From the NCBI GenBank assembly GCA_936440205.1, contig OW387147.1, positions 2,046,001 through 2,110,000 on the forward strand: DNA of 64,000 nt. The letters run 5' to 3'. Positions 46,192 through 56,658 of the stretch are shown piece by piece. The notes under the pieces are model-generated. The model did no database searches. It saw only the letters and a list, made by a program, of their open reading frames with translations, and was not told the origin of the DNA. A program made the translations under genes and the position numbers. This DNA comes from Lepidonotus clava. Taxonomy: Eukaryota > Annelida > Polychaeta > Phyllodocida > Polynoidae. How positions within the stretch are numbered: position 1 is the first letter of the stretch; each line of letters begins with the position of its first letter.

Positions 46192-47919
46192 CTATTGTGT
46201 TGCACACCTCTCACAGATGACCTCGCTCACCAGCATCGATGCAGGCTCATATTCGGCACACGCCGGGTGAAACACAACGTTGCAGTAGCTGCACACCAGG
46301 TATATTCTGCAAAATTAATCAGTTCATCATGGCCTTTTATGAATGTTTTTTCCTTGTGTTCAGTACCAGCCATCAGTGTGAAATATATTGACTATAGATA
46401 GACGAGGGACGATATGCACTTTATATTATTTTGGACCTTACTTTCATGAGACAAATTATAAGACCCCTTGGGATTTTAATACATACCTATACTTCATGTC
46501 GAAGAAGACACTTCGCAGAGCAAATACACGGAATTCCCTGTTGTAGGTGTCCATGTCGGCATCCCGCGCATTTTTCAGGTACTCCCGGTCTCTCTAATTA
46601 AATATATTACAAGTTTGTTTATAACCTTTCAGCATATCGCAGTCAGTATGTATACTGCCTCGGTGTCTCTTTTATTGTATTCAAGTTTAAAGTAGAGTTT
46701 TAGTAAATAATGTAAGCTTAACAGTTGTGCAGGTACCACTCTATATATCTCTTTTTGTAAATGAACACCTTATGCAACTCAAATCCATTGAAATAGTAGC
46801 AGGTTAATTGCCAGTCATTCAATAGTTGGGGGGTCATCCCTATAATTACCTTTGAGGGTTCTTCTCCGTAAAGGAAGCACTCCCAGTCCGCATTACTGTG
46901 CACGCTGCTGTCCCCTGGGCTGCTGCCAAAGAGGTCCAAGCTGTAATCAAAAATTGAAAGTCAACATCAAATTGTGCTTCACGTACTTAACAATGGATGC
47001 ACATGCTCATGAATGGCTAGAAGAGGTTACCAGTTCTTGATGTTTGTGTTTTCTTTCCATTTGGTGTACACTATAAAAGCTGTGCAGCTTGTGAAAGGTG
47101 ACGGTAAGGTGTAGGTCACACCTCCACATTCACAAGTAAAGTGTGAAAGTGGGGGTGTCAGTCAGTAACTGCACCTGTGTTTCCATGCAAAATGTTCAAT
47201 TTATCACCTGGTTGGTTGAAGACCCCTTGTTTCTGTCCTTTCCAATTGGCCGAATGGACCAGTACTACTGGAAATGTTTAGTCGGTATGGCTACAAATCC
47301 CATTTATCCACCTTAATTAATCATACGGTCATCTGAACTTTAACGCTTAAGAACCCTTGGGTCAATTGCCCCATACCGTCGTGAGCGTATAATAAGCAAT
47401 AACAAAAACAATCACCTCGTGAAGCTTTCAGTGTCCGATGCTCTTAGCTCAGGGGACAGGGCTTTGTAATGTATGGGAGCAGCTTCGTCCATCCTGAGCC
47501 GCCGCCTCGACTTTAACGGGGCCGTTGGTGTTTCAGGCGTCCTCGGCCGCTTCGGCGTCTTGGGGTCCAGGCTGGAACAATATCAATCGTATTTTCATAA
47601 AGCTCATGTCTACCATTACTCCGCCTAATACATTACAACTATGCTCCTCTATCAACACGCCCGTGGTACAGCATGGGTATAAACAAGCACGCGGTTAAGT
47701 TGTGTTGTACATGTAGATGGTGATGGGGCGGGGTGGAAACAGAGATCAGCTGTTCCGACCAGCTGTGACCTAGATACTGATGTTTACAAACACAGTGAAC
47801 TGCCTAGAAGTGCATGGACTCGCTTTATAACTGTTAATTATTGGATACCATAGGGTATTGACTTGAATTACTCACCTGGCACTCAAAGTAGAAGTAGAAG
47901 CTCTGTTGCTGTTTTCCAT
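46192..47919 (-). CDS. Five-exon gene for a 170-residue zinc-finger-like protein
   Basis: Exons (coding): 47919-47876, 47571-47416, 46940-46850, 46593-46487 and 46306-46192, stop TAG. All eight splice sites are GT..AG and the phases (2, 2, 0, 2) keep one open frame through all five exons, which chance would rarely give. The N-terminus is Ser/Thr/Pro- and Arg-rich (KTPKRPRTPETP, KSRRRLRM), possibly a nuclear localisation signal. The middle is acidic and Ser-rich. The C-terminus has IYLVCSYCNVVFHPACAEYE and VICERC, a C-x2-C...H-x2-C...C-x2-C pattern like a PHD/C2HC finger. I do not recognise the family, so function is unknown. A TATA box lies at 48024-48029. A decayed paralogue is at 30.6-31.2 kb. 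Confidence 0.75.
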
Positions 47920-48023
47920 TCTGTTTGGTGGGGTCGTTGGAAAGATAGTGGAATGTGGTACTACTTCTTTTGGTCAGTCGGGCACGTTAGTCACAGATTA
48001 TTTAGGTCACGCGTGGGCGGAGT

Positions 48024-48030
48024 CTTATAC
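48024..48030 (-). promoter_or_regulatory. TATA box of the five-exon gene
   Basis: Minus strand GGGTATAAGACTCCGCCC. It is 105 bp above the ATG at 47919, leaving room for a 5' UTR of about 75 nt. A GTCGGGCAC word, also in the direct repeats at 45.3 and 61.0 kb, lies just downstream (about 47977). Confidence 0.55.
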
Positions 48031-48159
48031 CCTGCACGCATCTACCTACCTGGGGTATACCGGAAAACGCCACCTGGAAAAGTAGTACCTGATGCCATTG
48101 GCAACGGTCGCAGCCAATGGTTCTTTACATTTCCAAGGTGTATCCATGCGTTGCGATAG

Positions 48160-48600
48160 GAGAAAGATTAATGCACCTATCAGAGCTTCACCATACTCTA
48201 ATCCAACTCACATGTTCCATATAGCCCACTTGCGAATTCAGGATTTTGAAAAAAAAAAAAAAAGGGGGGGGGACACGTTATTGGAAAAATAATTCATTAA
48301 TTGCTTTTAGGCCGAGTTTTACTTTAATCCCCCCCCTGGATCCCCCACTGTAGCCCCACATCCAGTCGGGTCCACATTATTTCTGTGGTTTTATTTGTTA
48401 TTGCAGGGTCATGGCAGCTGTCTGAGTATTAAGTCAAGTAAAGTTAATTCATTAAAAAGTTATGTGGATAAATATGTGGCCAATGCTGATGTCATTGTGT
48501 TAATTGATATGGTCTATCTTAACCTAATGGAAGTAACCGCCGTGTATCACATGCCTATTATATTATTTCGCTAGTTTTTCCGCAAAAATGCACGAGTAAG
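48160..48600. other. Spacer without gene
   Basis: Holds an A14-G9 homopolymer pair at 48249-48271. No coding frame supported. Confidence 0.45.
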
Positions 48601-48601
48601 A

Positions 48602-49210
48602 TTAAGGAACCCAATCTTCCTTTGCCGCTCGGGCATACGTAACATAATTTTTTTTTTTGCAAAGCATCTCTTTTATTTGTTGGAGGGCTAGAAGAAGCAT
48701 CTCTGTGTCGAATAATTTCTTGACTTTAAAAGAGTTCCTTTCATGATCATTTATAATTTTGTCTGGGTAGGTCAGTGTTGCCCTTATAATCGGCGAAACA
48801 ATGTCCTGGTGCAGGAAAACAGCTAAATCATAATTTTCTATTTTGAACTGGTCCTGCTTACGCCGAGAGTTGAAATCCTGATCAGGGATTTCGCTGATGA
48901 CATGCTTTTGAATAACATGCCGAACAGCATTTTTTGGTATGTGTACGTGAAGTTTGGCCAAAGCCGAAAATGAGTTGACAAATTCAGCCTCACTGATGAA
49001 TTGGTTGAGTTTTATCGTTCGGTCTGAATGACAACCAATTTTGTCGAGGAGGCAGCATTTCCCAAAGATCCTTCTCACCTGGTAATCACGGTTACCCTCA
49101 TTATAGAGTTGAACCGTGTGGGTCCGATAATCCCTCGGCCCGGCTACCCTGGGGGCAACCGGGATGCCATACTGCTCTGGGATGGAAGGCCTAGGGCCGG
49201 CGTATGCCAT
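48602..49210 (-). CDS. Single-exon ORF, 202 residues, unknown
   Basis: Open from ATG 49210 (context GACATGG) to a stop at 48602. The reading is coding-like, with mixed helical composition: YGIPVAPRVAGPRDYRTH, KCCLLDKIGCHSDRTIKLNQF, HVHIPKNAVRHVIQKHV, DLAVFLHQDIVSPIIRATL and a Lys-rich end. There is no signal peptide or membrane segment. The frame is open a further 16 codons upstream without ATG. A second overlapping frame (49191-49403) may be an upstream exon or chance. No family recognised. It lies between the zinc-finger gene and the Myb/MADF-like gene, on the same strand. Confidence 0.5.
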   Translation of the reverse strand: MAYAGPRPSIPEQYGIPVAPRVAGPRDYRTHTVQLYNEGNRDYQVRRIFGKCCLLDKIGCHSDRTIKLNQFISEAEFVNSFSALAKLHVHIPKNAVRHVIQKHVISEIPDQDFNSRRKQDQFKIENYDLAVFLHQDIVSPIIRATLTYPDKIINDHERNSFKVKKLFDTEMLLLALQQIKEMLCKKKNYVTYARAAKEDWVP

Positions 49211-49403
49211 GTCGGTCAGTTGTTGCAACAGAATTGGCAATGAACCTCCTGAGGAGTTGCTCAGAATTTAAGTTTAATAAACACGAAACTTGTGGTGCAA
49301 TCGAAACCGTTTGTATTGTGCGTTGGTCAGACGTCGTGCCAAAAAGTTGCATAAAACTATAGCCATTAATTTTGTTAAATAATTGTATCACTGGATTCAA
49401 CAT

Positions 49404-50358
49404 CTAAGAGATAGTAAATCGACGGGAAATGCCTTATCTTGGTGAAAGAACAGTTTCATGTTGACTTACTCCAAACCAGACCAAAACAAACTTGGAAAGT
49501 CCCTCAGCTCATCCGAATATATGGAACCTCCGACTGACTGGTACATTAACAAATTTAAAATGCTAAACAATTAAATTACAAAAAAACGGTCGACTTGGCC
49601 TTGCACTCTCCATGACAGAGACCATCACCTAGGACCAAATTCGAATGAACGGCCCGCCGGTTCTGGCCATGGGTCATTTCCCTGGACATCCCCCCCTGAG
49701 CCATCCCCCTACCACTTGATATCAAATAGGGGGTTGCTCATAGTTCATTATGGTGGCTGACAAATTCATCTCAGATTCCCGGTCCGACAAAAACCCAACG
49801 GCGTTACATACCATCTTTTAAACAATTCAAAATAACAACAAGTTAATGAAGAATGTTATTTTATTCACGAAAATCAACTCCTTCTACATCACACCAAACA
49901 CTGTTAGCGATATGAGGAAACCCCATTTGGTAAATAACCCGGCCCGAATCTAGGAAATTAATTTTCCATGAAATTAGATGGGTAATATAAATAAATACCT
50001 TTAGCTAGCCAAATTTTCCACAATATTGGAGTTAGGTAACTCAACACAACACACTATGTACAGAAATGGAATGGAAATAGTACAACATTTTAAGATCTTG
50101 AAATTGTTGTACTACAAATAGAATAATCTCAACACAATCAAGTTGTTTGTAGTATCGGTTTGCTACAATCATACTAAATGGTCCTATGACCAAAAGCATT
50201 TACACACATCTTTAAAAGAATATCGCGATACAACCTGTACAATAGCTACAAACATGCTTAGTGTGGTTCCATACTTTTTAAAACCACCCAAGAGGCTGTA
50301 TCTTTACAAAAATCCTAATACTGTAAAATACCCTGTAACACATTAAATAGGGACGGTG
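49404..50358. other. ~950 bp without recognised features
   Basis: AT-rich left flank of the solo LTR. Nothing supported. Confidence 0.45.
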
Positions 50359-50362
50359 GTAC

Positions 50363-51542
50363 TGCACTGAGGTACAGTGCAAGAAAAACTAGAATAGTAT
50401 ATAATAAAATATTGTAAACTCGTTTGTATTGGCAAGAATATTATAGTGGAACTTGTAACGCTGATACGTGTGCTAAACGCCAGGCGGCGACATCGTTTAG
50501 TGGCATAGTTAAAGTATGTGGAGAGCGGTAAGGCCCCCAGGCGTAGGGACTGCAGCCGGGCTAAGAGACGTCCTGCAGGTACGCACAGGTACGACGAATG
50601 ACGATGGAGACCTGTAAGGGTACGTTATGGATCGAAACATCTAACTAAAAGATGCTAAGGACAGTAGGCCTTTCCGTCAACATTAGTTTATATGATAGCT
50701 AGAAATAGAGTAAGTTTATGTGAGTAAGAATGGATAGTATGAGAGATAAGTAAGACTTCATTAAGTGATAGTGTAAATGAGCATAGCGACAAGCCTTTTG
50801 GCTGTCGCTATATAAGTGGTATGAGACTTGAGACAGACGAGCAGACCAAGAAAGAGTTCGAACAGAACACATGGAGCAATAGTCAATTATACGGATCACA
50901 CGGGTAGTGTTAAGGATGGTAGTAACCACAATGAACAGGTGATAGTAAGGATTGGGACAGCTTAGGCTTAGCCTTACGGACTACGTGCTGGAAGTGATGG
51001 AGATCCTACCAATGGTCTCCGTTACCGGTAGACGAGAGGTGACTCTCTCAACAGTGTAAGAGCGTATATACCTTGCGAAAGGGGAAGCTTGACCAAAGCT
51101 ATACCTGGTTGGATTATTACTGATGTGTTTGAATTGTGAAAGGAAAGGAAGAGCTGTATGGATGGAGAACTGTATACTTGTACCTTCGGAATATTATCAT
51201 GAATGTAATAAACTGACCTCTTGCCAAGCGCATGTTCTTTGTATAGGATTGAGCCCCTTTACTTAGAATCTCTACCACTAAGAATCGAACTTTGATCCAA
51301 GATAACATCTATCTGGAGAAAGCTAGCAACTTCGACGAATAATCACTAAGAACTCCCCATTATCTTAGTATAACTCTTTTATTAACATCTTCAAGTAAAA
51401 CGAAAGATCTACGATAAGCGATATAATATCACGCAGTCGAATAATGAACAGACGAATCAATACAGGATATGGACAAGAACGAACGTTAATAGTGATACTC
51501 CCCGATAAATAAACGAACATCAAAATATAACCACCCAGCTCA
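50363..51542 (+). repeat. Solo LTR of the Gypsy family (1180 bp)
   Basis: TGCACTGAGG...CCCAGCTCA, the same 1180-bp length as the LTR at 5704-6883 but on the opposite strand. It is flanked by the 4-bp duplication GTAC (50359-50362 and 51543-51546). TATATAAG at 50809-50816 and AATAAA at 51207-51212 mark the U3/R and R/U5 areas. No internal element sequence is attached, so it arose by recombination between two LTRs. Confidence 0.92.
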
Positions 51543-51626
51543 GTACAACCTTGAGCTACCTAAGCAATATACATTTATGGTAACACACAGCTTGTCATAA
51601 ATACCACATGTACACTAACACGTTGG

Positions 51627-52970
51627 TCACTCATAGTCCATTTCCCCCGTTACCAGAAATCCATCCACGTCAATGCCTTGGAAATATCCAGAGGGAGACG
51701 ACTCGGGGAAGTCCTTTTCTCCAGCTAGTAGAGCTGCTGGCGCCTGCCCAGTCCGCAGCGCTTTGCCCGTCAGGTTGGCAAAGTGCCACTTTAGCTTCTC
51801 CTTGACATTGTCATTTCCGATGTCCTGAAGTTTCATCGGGAGAAGGCGCACCCACCGGGTGTCTGCGTCATCCTTGAGCTCATTTTCTTGGGAATGGAGG
51901 GGGTCAGAAAAGGTGACATGTGTCTGTACACTGGCCGCTTTCCCACATCCTATAGAAGTGCGCCGACTGGTTGACGGGCAAATTGTTGTTGTGTCCCCCC
52001 CCCCCCCCAGCCATGGTCATTGGCCTCGACGATTAGCGCTCCTTCCTGCAATGCAAACAACTATGCAAATTAGCTGATTTGACCGAATATACAATTTATA
52101 TTGGTTCGGTATTGGTTCCATGTTAGTTTAGTCAACTATTTTAGTTGTGAAACCATTGCATTTATGTGCCCAATCACCGTCCAGACTTTAAAATTACTAA
52201 TCACATACAAAATCGACGGGTCTGGTGATCGGTCTGGTTATAGTTTAATAAATACTTTTATGTACGGTACAAGCTAAGTTTGCCTTTTTTAATTTGTCCA
52301 TCTATTACATTGCTCACCTTTTCTATATACTCGTAGGATGAGGTAGTCGAGAGTCCACTAAGGGAGGGACCAAGGAACCCCAAGCGAGCCGCTATGTCGA
52401 CATGATGCACTATAACTGGCTCAGCCAACACTCCCAACTTCTCATTGTCCCTCAACGTGTCCAGGTGTCTCCTGACTTCGTCGGCTAAAAGAAACACTAA
52501 TTAAATATGCATGGCCTGTTATATTTCAGTGTCAGATCTAGAGGGCGGGGGCGCGTTGGCGTGTGCCAATGCCTTCCCCCCATTTATAAAGTATTGATCC
52601 GCCAGTGGGTTTCGCACGTGCACAATCGGTTATAATTGTTTTTTACAATGTTCGAATCATATTATTTAGTTGTTTCATCTGCATGTGCTTGCCCAAAACT
52701 CATGGCAACAGAACTGTATGTTTACTTTAAGACTATGACTCTAGTACGAGTGATAATGATATAGTCTAATGGCGGAGTTTACTTACCCGGCGCCCCAACT
52801 TCCTCTGCTATCTTTGTGTACACTTCCCAGTTCTTGTGTGGAGTTGTTGATCCGTATGTGCTCCTCTCGCATAAGCTCAAGTGCATTCCGAACCAGTCGA
52901 TGAGCAGGTCCTCCTGGTACATTTTCCAGGTGTAAGAGCGACCGGATAACGAGGACTTCTTGCATGCCAT
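51627..52970 (-). CDS. Three-exon gene with a Myb/MADF-like N-terminal domain
   Basis: Exons: 52970-52787, 52484-52318 and 52045-51627, with clean GT..AG sites (CCGG|GTAAGT, TTTTAG|, AAAAG|GTGAGC, TTGCAG|). Phases agree between exons 1-2 and 2-3. Residues about 15-80 (YQEDLLIDWFGMHLSLCE, TTPHKNWEVYTKIAEEVG, VRRHLDTLRDN) look like a three-helix Myb/SANT or MADF DNA-binding fold with the W and regular helix spacing; this is a fold-style guess. Exon 3 carries a run of 14 G and its two halves are open in different frames, so a homopolymer length error or variant is likely. The C-terminal part (KLKWHFANLTGKALRTG, YFQGIDVDGFLVTGEMDYE) is unfamiliar. Expected length about 256 residues. Confidence 0.6.
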
Positions 52971-52989
52971 GTTGTTTGTGTAAGAGTGG

Positions 52990-54760
52990 GTCGAGTTAGG
53001 TGGTCACATGTCCCATCCAGCCTCCTGGAAACCTCCACTGCAGAGAGTTCCATAAGAAACTTAAAGTATGACATCAACCCCCACCCTCCCCCCTCTCCCA
53101 CCACCCACCTCCCACGATGCCCAGCGGTCAGCTTTATTACGCACCTGGTATGGAGCCGAGTCTGAAGTAGGTCAACCCGAGGAGATGTGCCCGGGCTTGA
53201 CCCACGCTTGACTCACACCCCGGTCCAGAACCCCGGTCCGTCCACGTGCACTTAGATATAAGCGTCAGTGTTCTTCAGAATAGAAAATACCCCCTTTCCA
53301 CTGACCTTTGATGTCAAAAAAGGACCCTCTGTTGCAAAACGCTGACTTTTTGTGGCGCTCTTTACCCTTTATTGTTGAGATTACAAACGGTCAAGGAACA
53401 AACAACCCTTTTTTCGATATCACTGACAATTAGGTGGGAAAAGAACCCTTTTTTACCAGACACAAGAACATGCGAATTCTGTAAAAATAGAGCATTTCTT
53501 TGCGTTTTTTAGAACAAAGATGCGTATCCTTTTGTAATTAGAGTGGCAGGACTGGGACCAAAATAGTTGACATAAAAAAGCATGGAAAACCATAAAAGAA
53601 CATGAAGATGTTGGGGCATGTACTTTATTTGTAAATACTGACGTCCAACCAAAGCCTGTATCCAACCCACACTTAATCGACCACCAAAAAGAGAACATTT
53701 TGAACGATTCAGAAGTTAATTTTACATAGAGAATTAATTAAAGTTCCCTATTTGGCAGCACCCACGGATGCAGGTTGTTCCAAATAGTCGACATCAATTA
53801 ATGTGTCATGCCATGGGCAGCTTCTAATAGTCTAATTTTCATGTTGAAAGTACAGAATTTAGTTTGACTGGGGGGGAGTCCCCCATCAGATGCAAATAAT
53901 GCGGGGCTGCTTGCCCTCAACTAGAAATTTTTGATAGTTTATGTTTTCATGAAAAAGAATTGTTTATAAGTATATAAGAAAGGCCCATGCCCAGGGGCTT
54001 AGTCGGGGCCAGCAAGGTCAAATAGAGCAATGAGGGGGGCACGGACCACAATCCTGGGAATGATTACTTATAGATAATTGCAATTGAAGGTTTGGATTAA
54101 TATTTAAATTTTGATAGGGACCCAGATACCTGCCAAACTTACTTACTTTCACTCTTAGGGGTGTTAACGTTAGCTATAAAACTGGGATAGTATGTCAAAC
54201 TTTGTGCCACTAACAATATGGGTAAAGACCCTAGGCCTGAAATCGGCAACCCCTCCCCCCCCCCCCCCCACCCTAAAGAAAATAGGCAATATAAATAACC
54301 GCAGATTTGCATGAATCAACAAACATAGATAAATCTCTATAATATAATATTAAAGATGTGAATAAAACATGTGCACCCAAACCCTTACTCTCACCCGGTG
54401 GGTATGGCATGGTACCTCAGATAAATGGTCACCACTTGAGGGGGGGGGAGTTTGACTGTACGAAGCGCTTCACTTTGTGCACTCAGGGCGCGTGGGTGTG
54501 TTAGTAAGGGAGGGGGTGGGAGCGGTTCGTTTTGAGTTTGGTCAGTTCGATGTGTTGAGCATCTCATGCCAGTTCCATTCAAAGTCCGCATTCGCAAACA
54601 TATCCTACCATCACCTGCACTCTTTGTTGTTTCTGCCGCTCAAAGGCCGACACAGGGGAGCGTGAACAGTCGGGGTATCAGAGGGTATTCGGCTGTGCAG
54701 GAGTGCAAGGGGCTTCTTAGTCAGCATCCTGGGGTTAAACGACTTCCCTGGTCGCGTGCC
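52990..54760. other. 1.8 kb without recognised genes
   Basis: Contains homopolymer C runs (54250-54270), two similar AAAGAACCCTTTTTT-type words near 53410-53460 and short chance ORFs. The part near 52990-53300 is probably the promoter side of the minus-strand Myb/MADF-like gene. Confidence 0.4.
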
Positions 54761-54767
54761 CCAGACC

Positions 54768-54776
54768 TTTATAAGG
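54768..54776 (+). promoter_or_regulatory. TATA box of the Cys-rich gene
   Basis: TTTATAAGG, about 100 bp above the ATG at 54871. Confidence 0.55.
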
Positions 54777-54870
54777 CACTGAAAAAATAGACATTGCCAT
54801 TATATCCTGGTCGCGTGACTGCAGAACACATCGCTTGTGCTCCTGTTTTCCTCCGCTCAAGATATTTACC

Positions 54871-55479
54871 ATGGCCGTCCAGATCCACAGCTGCACGACG
54901 GTCAATTTAGGCCATCCCCCTGCCTGTGTAGATTGCAATTTTATTGTGCGACCCTGCCACCAAGCATTGATGGGTCAACAGCTGCAGTGCTCCTCGTGGC
55001 GCGATCCCCACTGTCAGTCTCTCGCCTCCTTGTATACAGACTCTGTTGAGGTTGGCTGCAACTTTGACTGTCAGTGCCCAATGTGCACCCCGCCAATACT
55101 CCTGCCCCCACGCTCAACCTCCACGTCCTCCAAGAGATCCATGGTCAGGCGGGAGAGCATGCCTAGCTGCACGAGTTGCGACTTCTCTGGCATTATTAGT
55201 GACGCCGGAGAACGGATGTGCCATGACGTTTTTCTTGACGTCTTCCCAGACAAGGAATTCCTGACAAGTTCCAGGCGGGAGAGCATGCCCAGCTGCACGA
55301 CTTGCGACTTCTTTGACATTATCAGTGTTGCCGGAGATCTGATGAGCGATGACGTTTTCCAGGACGTCATGGCAGACAAGGAATTCCTGGCAAGTTTGTT
55401 GGTGGGTGATTGGACTGCGGCCTCCACCATAGCCAAGAGCGACAATCCTTCCATTTCAATCAACTTCCTGATCACCTAG
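54871..55479 (+). CDS. Single-exon gene, 202-residue cysteine-rich protein with a duplicated module
   Basis: ATG at 54871 in strong context (TTACCATGG), stop TAG at 55477-55479, AATAAA at 55792. I chose this ATG over the longer frame because the upstream codons lack ATG. The N-terminal half has spaced Cys/His (ACVDCNFIVRPCH, CNFDCQCPMCTPP). The second half is a tandem duplication of ~42 residues: RRESMPSCTSCDFSGIIS and RRESMPSCTTCDFFDIIS each followed by a DVF...DKEFL block. There is no signal peptide or membrane segment, so it is likely intracellular. No family recognised. It sits between the Myb/MADF-like gene and the envelope fossil. Confidence 0.65.
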   Translation: MAVQIHSCTTVNLGHPPACVDCNFIVRPCHQALMGQQLQCSSWRDPHCQSLASLYTDSVEVGCNFDCQCPMCTPPILLPPRSTSTSSKRSMVRRESMPSCTSCDFSGIISDAGERMCHDVFLDVFPDKEFLTSSRRESMPSCTTCDFFDIISVAGDLMSDDVFQDVMADKEFLASLLVGDWTAASTIAKSDNPSISINFLIT

Positions 55480-55539
55480 GCTTCCCTTCAACAATAATAA
55501 CAATTACTTTATGTAAACCTACCGTTGTTTCTTCGGTTT

Positions 55540-55800
55540 GTGTAAAAGTGCGAGTGCGAGTGCGACCCCGAAACCTATATATATATATATACATATATTT
55601 GCTGCCTAAGTTAACGTTACTCATGTATGCCTCCGATCCTGAAACTGTACGTCTGAAGATCTAGAGTAACCTATTGTGTGAAAGTGCGAGTGCGAGCCCG
55701 ACACCTGTAAACATATTTATCTGTCTCAGTTAATTCTCATAAAGTTTGAGCCAGGCATCTGTTTATATATTTATATGTCTACGTTATTTGTAATAAACTT
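55540..55800 (+). repeat. Short repeats in the 3' UTR of the Cys-rich gene
   Basis: AAAGTGCGAGTGCGAG occurs at 55546 and 55681, each followed by CCCGAAACCT- or CCCGACACCT-like text and a TATATATTTAT block. A third, decayed unit starts near 55740. Spacing is about 130 then 60 bp. AATAAA at 55792 closes the unit. Confidence 0.6.
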
Positions 55801-56600
55801 TGAGTTTCCACCAAGTGTTTGTTTGCGTGTCTGTTCCAAGTACTCACACATCATACTGTTCCTTAAATTTTAAGCAATTTCATTTATATTCCTTTATTCT
55901 ACCGAAAATTTCCAAAATTCAATTATTTACCTTTATTTTCATGAAAAATTCCTCTAAATTATTACTTCTAGAGGGTATATTATGCCTCATATAATGTCCA
56001 AACTCACTAAAGAATTTCTAAATTTTCCATTTTTTTTGGTCTTTTATCACCGCTAAAAAAGACTATTTCTTAACAAGTGGTACGCCCCCAGTGTGTATGG
56101 GCCAAGTGGCACAGTTGCTCCCGGCTGATTCGTTCACTGACACTCCCTACAGTACAGCCTATTTCGTGTATGCTTCCCTGTATTATTGTGGGGTCGTTTA
56201 TAGCACTTATATCAGTTTAAAAGTATTAATTTGCGGCATTTCGCGCACTACTATAAAAAAGGCAATATGAAATTTAACAGTATCGAAATACCTGTCTACC
56301 AAATGGGAAAAATCAGGAAAGCACGGTAAGTACAATGCTTGGTGCGTGAAAATCCAGCTGCTCGAAAACACTTTACAGACACAGTAGTTAAAGGCCCGCA
56401 CTGAAAATAAATAATTTCGTATCGTTACCTTGGCAATGGGGACGTGGTGGATTTGGGTGGTGGATTGGAGGGGGCAGTTTAGAAAACCACCTAACAAGCA
56501 ATTCCTTAAGCGAACGCTAACGCGAATGCTGTTGCTCACGGTTTTGTATGGGCTGTACCATATAGTCTTGCCCCTGAGAAAGCCGTTGCCGTCGGGGGTC
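55801..56600. other. Spacer between the Cys-rich gene and the envelope fossil
   Basis: AT-rich. The segment at 56430-56636 is open and ends with a hydrophobic stretch and a Lys-rich tail, but its link to the envelope gene is unclear. Confidence 0.4.
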
Positions 56601-56610
56601 AGAAAAAAGA

Positions 56611-56620
56611 ACTATAAAAA
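56611..56620 (+). promoter_or_regulatory. TATA box upstream of the envelope fossil
   Basis: CTATAAAAAG, about 40 bp above the first ATG of the envelope reading. A possible transcription start near 56645. Confidence 0.45.
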
Positions 56621-56658
56621 GCCCCGTGGTTTCTAACCTGCTTCAGACTAACCCAGGT

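Noticed and set aside
5704-51542. The two LTRs as ends of one 46-kb element
   Set aside because: They are in opposite orientation, and the right one has its own 4-bp target duplication, so it is an independent solo LTR.
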